Shown: positions 63,027 through 64,000 of the stretch, piece after piece
Position numbering within the stretch: the stretch's first letter is position 1
Layout of the letters: each line of letters begins with the position of its first letter
Source: Paracoccaceae bacterium
GTDB lineage: Bacteria > Pseudomonadota > Alphaproteobacteria > Rhodobacterales > Rhodobacteraceae
DNA: 64,000 nt
Direction of reading: 5' to 3'
Assembly (NCBI GenBank): GCA_016936395.1
Contig: JAFGXY010000004.1
Location: forward strand, 1 to 64,000
The notes under the pieces: model-generated
Told to the model about the DNA's origin: nothing
Databases searched by the model: none
What the model saw: the letters and a program-made list of their open reading frames with translations, nothing else
Translations under genes and position numbers: made by a program

Positions 63027-64000
63027 TCCGCCACCAAGTTCAAGGATGCCACTGTTGGTGCGCCACGGTCTGTCACCCGGGCGCCGCCTGCATCCGACCA
63101 TGTGACGCTTTCCGTCAGAAACAACGGTCGGCGCTTGGTCTCGATGAAAACCCGGCCAAGGTATTCGCCGATCACGCCAAGGGCGATCATCTGGGTGCCC
63201 CCCAAAAGCAGGATCGTCAGGAACAGCGTGGGGAAGCCCTGAACCTCATCGCCATAAACCAGCGTGCGCACCAAGTAGAAAGCACCGCCGACAAAGGACA
63301 GAAATGAGATCGTGAACCCCAGATAGGTCGTCAGTCGCAGCGGTGCGGTGGTGAAAGACGTGAGCCCTTCGATCGACAGGTTGACCAGCTTGCCGTAATT
63401 CCACTTCGTCTTGCCCGAAAAGCGCGGCTCGCGGATGTAATCGACCGCAACGGATGGATAGCCGATCCAGACAAACAACCCCTTCATGAAGCGATGCGTT
63501 TCGGGAAGACGCAGCAGGGCATCGACAGACCTGCGACTCATGATGCGAAAATCGCCGACATTCTCGGGCAAGGCCACAGGTCCGACGTGTTTCATCAGCC
63601 GGTAGAACGCGCCAGCCGTCGTCCGCTTCAGCCAACTGTCACCGTTGCGCTGGGTGCGGCGGCCATAGGCGATGTCATACCCCTCACAGTATTTTGCAAG
63701 GAAGGTTGGGATCAGGTCGGGCGGGTCTTGCAGGTCGGCGTCAATCACCACGACCGCATCGCCAATGGCGTGACACAGCCCGGCGGTCAAAGCGATCTCC
63801 TTGCCAAAATTCCGGGTCAGGTTGACGATCGTGATGTTGCCGGCGGTCTGCGCCAGAACGTGCATTTCTGCCAGTGTTCCGTCGTTGCTGCCATCATTGA
63901 TGAAGACGATCTCGTAGGCCTGACCCTGCGGTGCAAGACAGTCCTTGATCCTTGCGGCAAATTCCGTCAGGCCGCCTTGCTCATTGTAGCAAGGACATAC
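63023..64000 (-). CDS. Glycosyltransferase family 2, DPM1/GtrB-like (5' end beyond window)
   Basis: At the window edge the frame is already open. It starts with VCPCYNEQGGLTEFAARIKD, then EIVFINDGSNDGT, both typical GT2 motifs. VVVIDADLQDPPDL carries the DxD metal site. Two C-terminal membrane segments follow (LTTYLGFTISFLSFVGGAFYL and LFLTILLLGGTQMIALGVIGEYLGR), the polyprenyl-phosphate GtrB layout. It probably transfers a sugar to undecaprenyl phosphate and works with GtrA. Only the first few N-terminal residues lie outside the window. Confidence 0.9.
   Translation of the reverse strand, partial: VCPCYNEQGGLTEFAARIKDCLAPQGQAYEIVFINDGSNDGTLAEMHVLAQTAGNITIVNLTRNFGKEIALTAGLCHAIGDAVVVIDADLQDPPDLIPTFLAKYCEGYDIAYGRRTQRNGDSWLKRTTAGAFYRLMKHVGPVALPENVGDFRIMSRRSVDALLRLPETHRFMKGLFVWIGYPSVAVDYIREPRFSGKTKWNYGKLVNLSIEGLTSFTTAPLRLTTYLGFTISFLSFVGGAFYLVRTLVYGDEVQGFPTLFLTILLLGGTQMIALGVIGEYLGRVFIETKRRPLFLTESVTWSDAGGARVTDRGAPTVASLNLVAE

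Overview
The window is high-GC alphaproteobacterial chromosome, most likely from the family Rhodobacteraceae. Support comes from conserved gene blocks (cmk-rpsA-ihfB-lapA-trpF-trpB, hom-glpX-recJ, DUF484-xerC), a VPLPA-type C-terminal sorting signal, a phosphatidylcholine synthase, and a dispersed element whose core reads AAATACCCCCGCCGGAGGC, a kind of motif I recall from this family. The species cannot be named from sequence alone.

Positions 1-40,285 are ordinary core chromosome. In order: ruvC (cut by the left edge), a DUF1127 protein, prmA with an unusual duplicated N-terminal domain, a FAD oxidoreductase, msrA, an MFS transporter, pcs, xerC and DUF484, an asparaginase, a transaldolase-like enzyme, priA, ileS, a truncated haemoglobin, the trp/lapA/ihfB/rpsA/cmk/folA/thyA block, a lipoprotein plus Slam-type outer-membrane partner, glyoxalase I, a VPLPA-CTERM surface protein, glutamate dehydrogenase, a TadG/TadE-like trio, hom, glpX and recJ. 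This part ends with tRNA-Glu(TTC) at 40,211-40,285.

Positions 40,271-61,178 are accessory DNA: two related but clearly different mobile elements in tandem at the 3' end of tRNA-Glu. They are bounded by three copies of a 15-bp att core (40,271; 51,092; 61,164). Element 1 (about 10.8 kb) and element 2 (about 10.1 kb) each carry a tyrosine integrase and small regulators. Each also carries a nearly complete HK97-type capsid and packaging module: large terminase, HNH nuclease, capsid, prohead protease, portal and head-tail connector. Neither has tail tube, tape measure, baseplate, fibre or lysis genes. Element 1 has an AlpA-type regulator; element 2 has a RepA-like helicase. This is the gene content of capsid-forming phage-inducible chromosomal islands (cf-PICIs), satellites that build their own small capsids and borrow tails from a helper phage. 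I consider this the most interesting part of the window.

Positions 61,179-64,000 return to the chromosome through a noncoding junction, an AT-rich NYN-domain gene that looks acquired, a frameshifted remnant, and a GtrA-family membrane protein with a GT2 glycosyltransferase cut by the right edge.

Nearly all element genes lie on the minus strand with TGA/ATG overlaps, so each capsid module probably works as one translationally coupled transcript. Gene functions are read from motifs and family knowledge; no database search was run.
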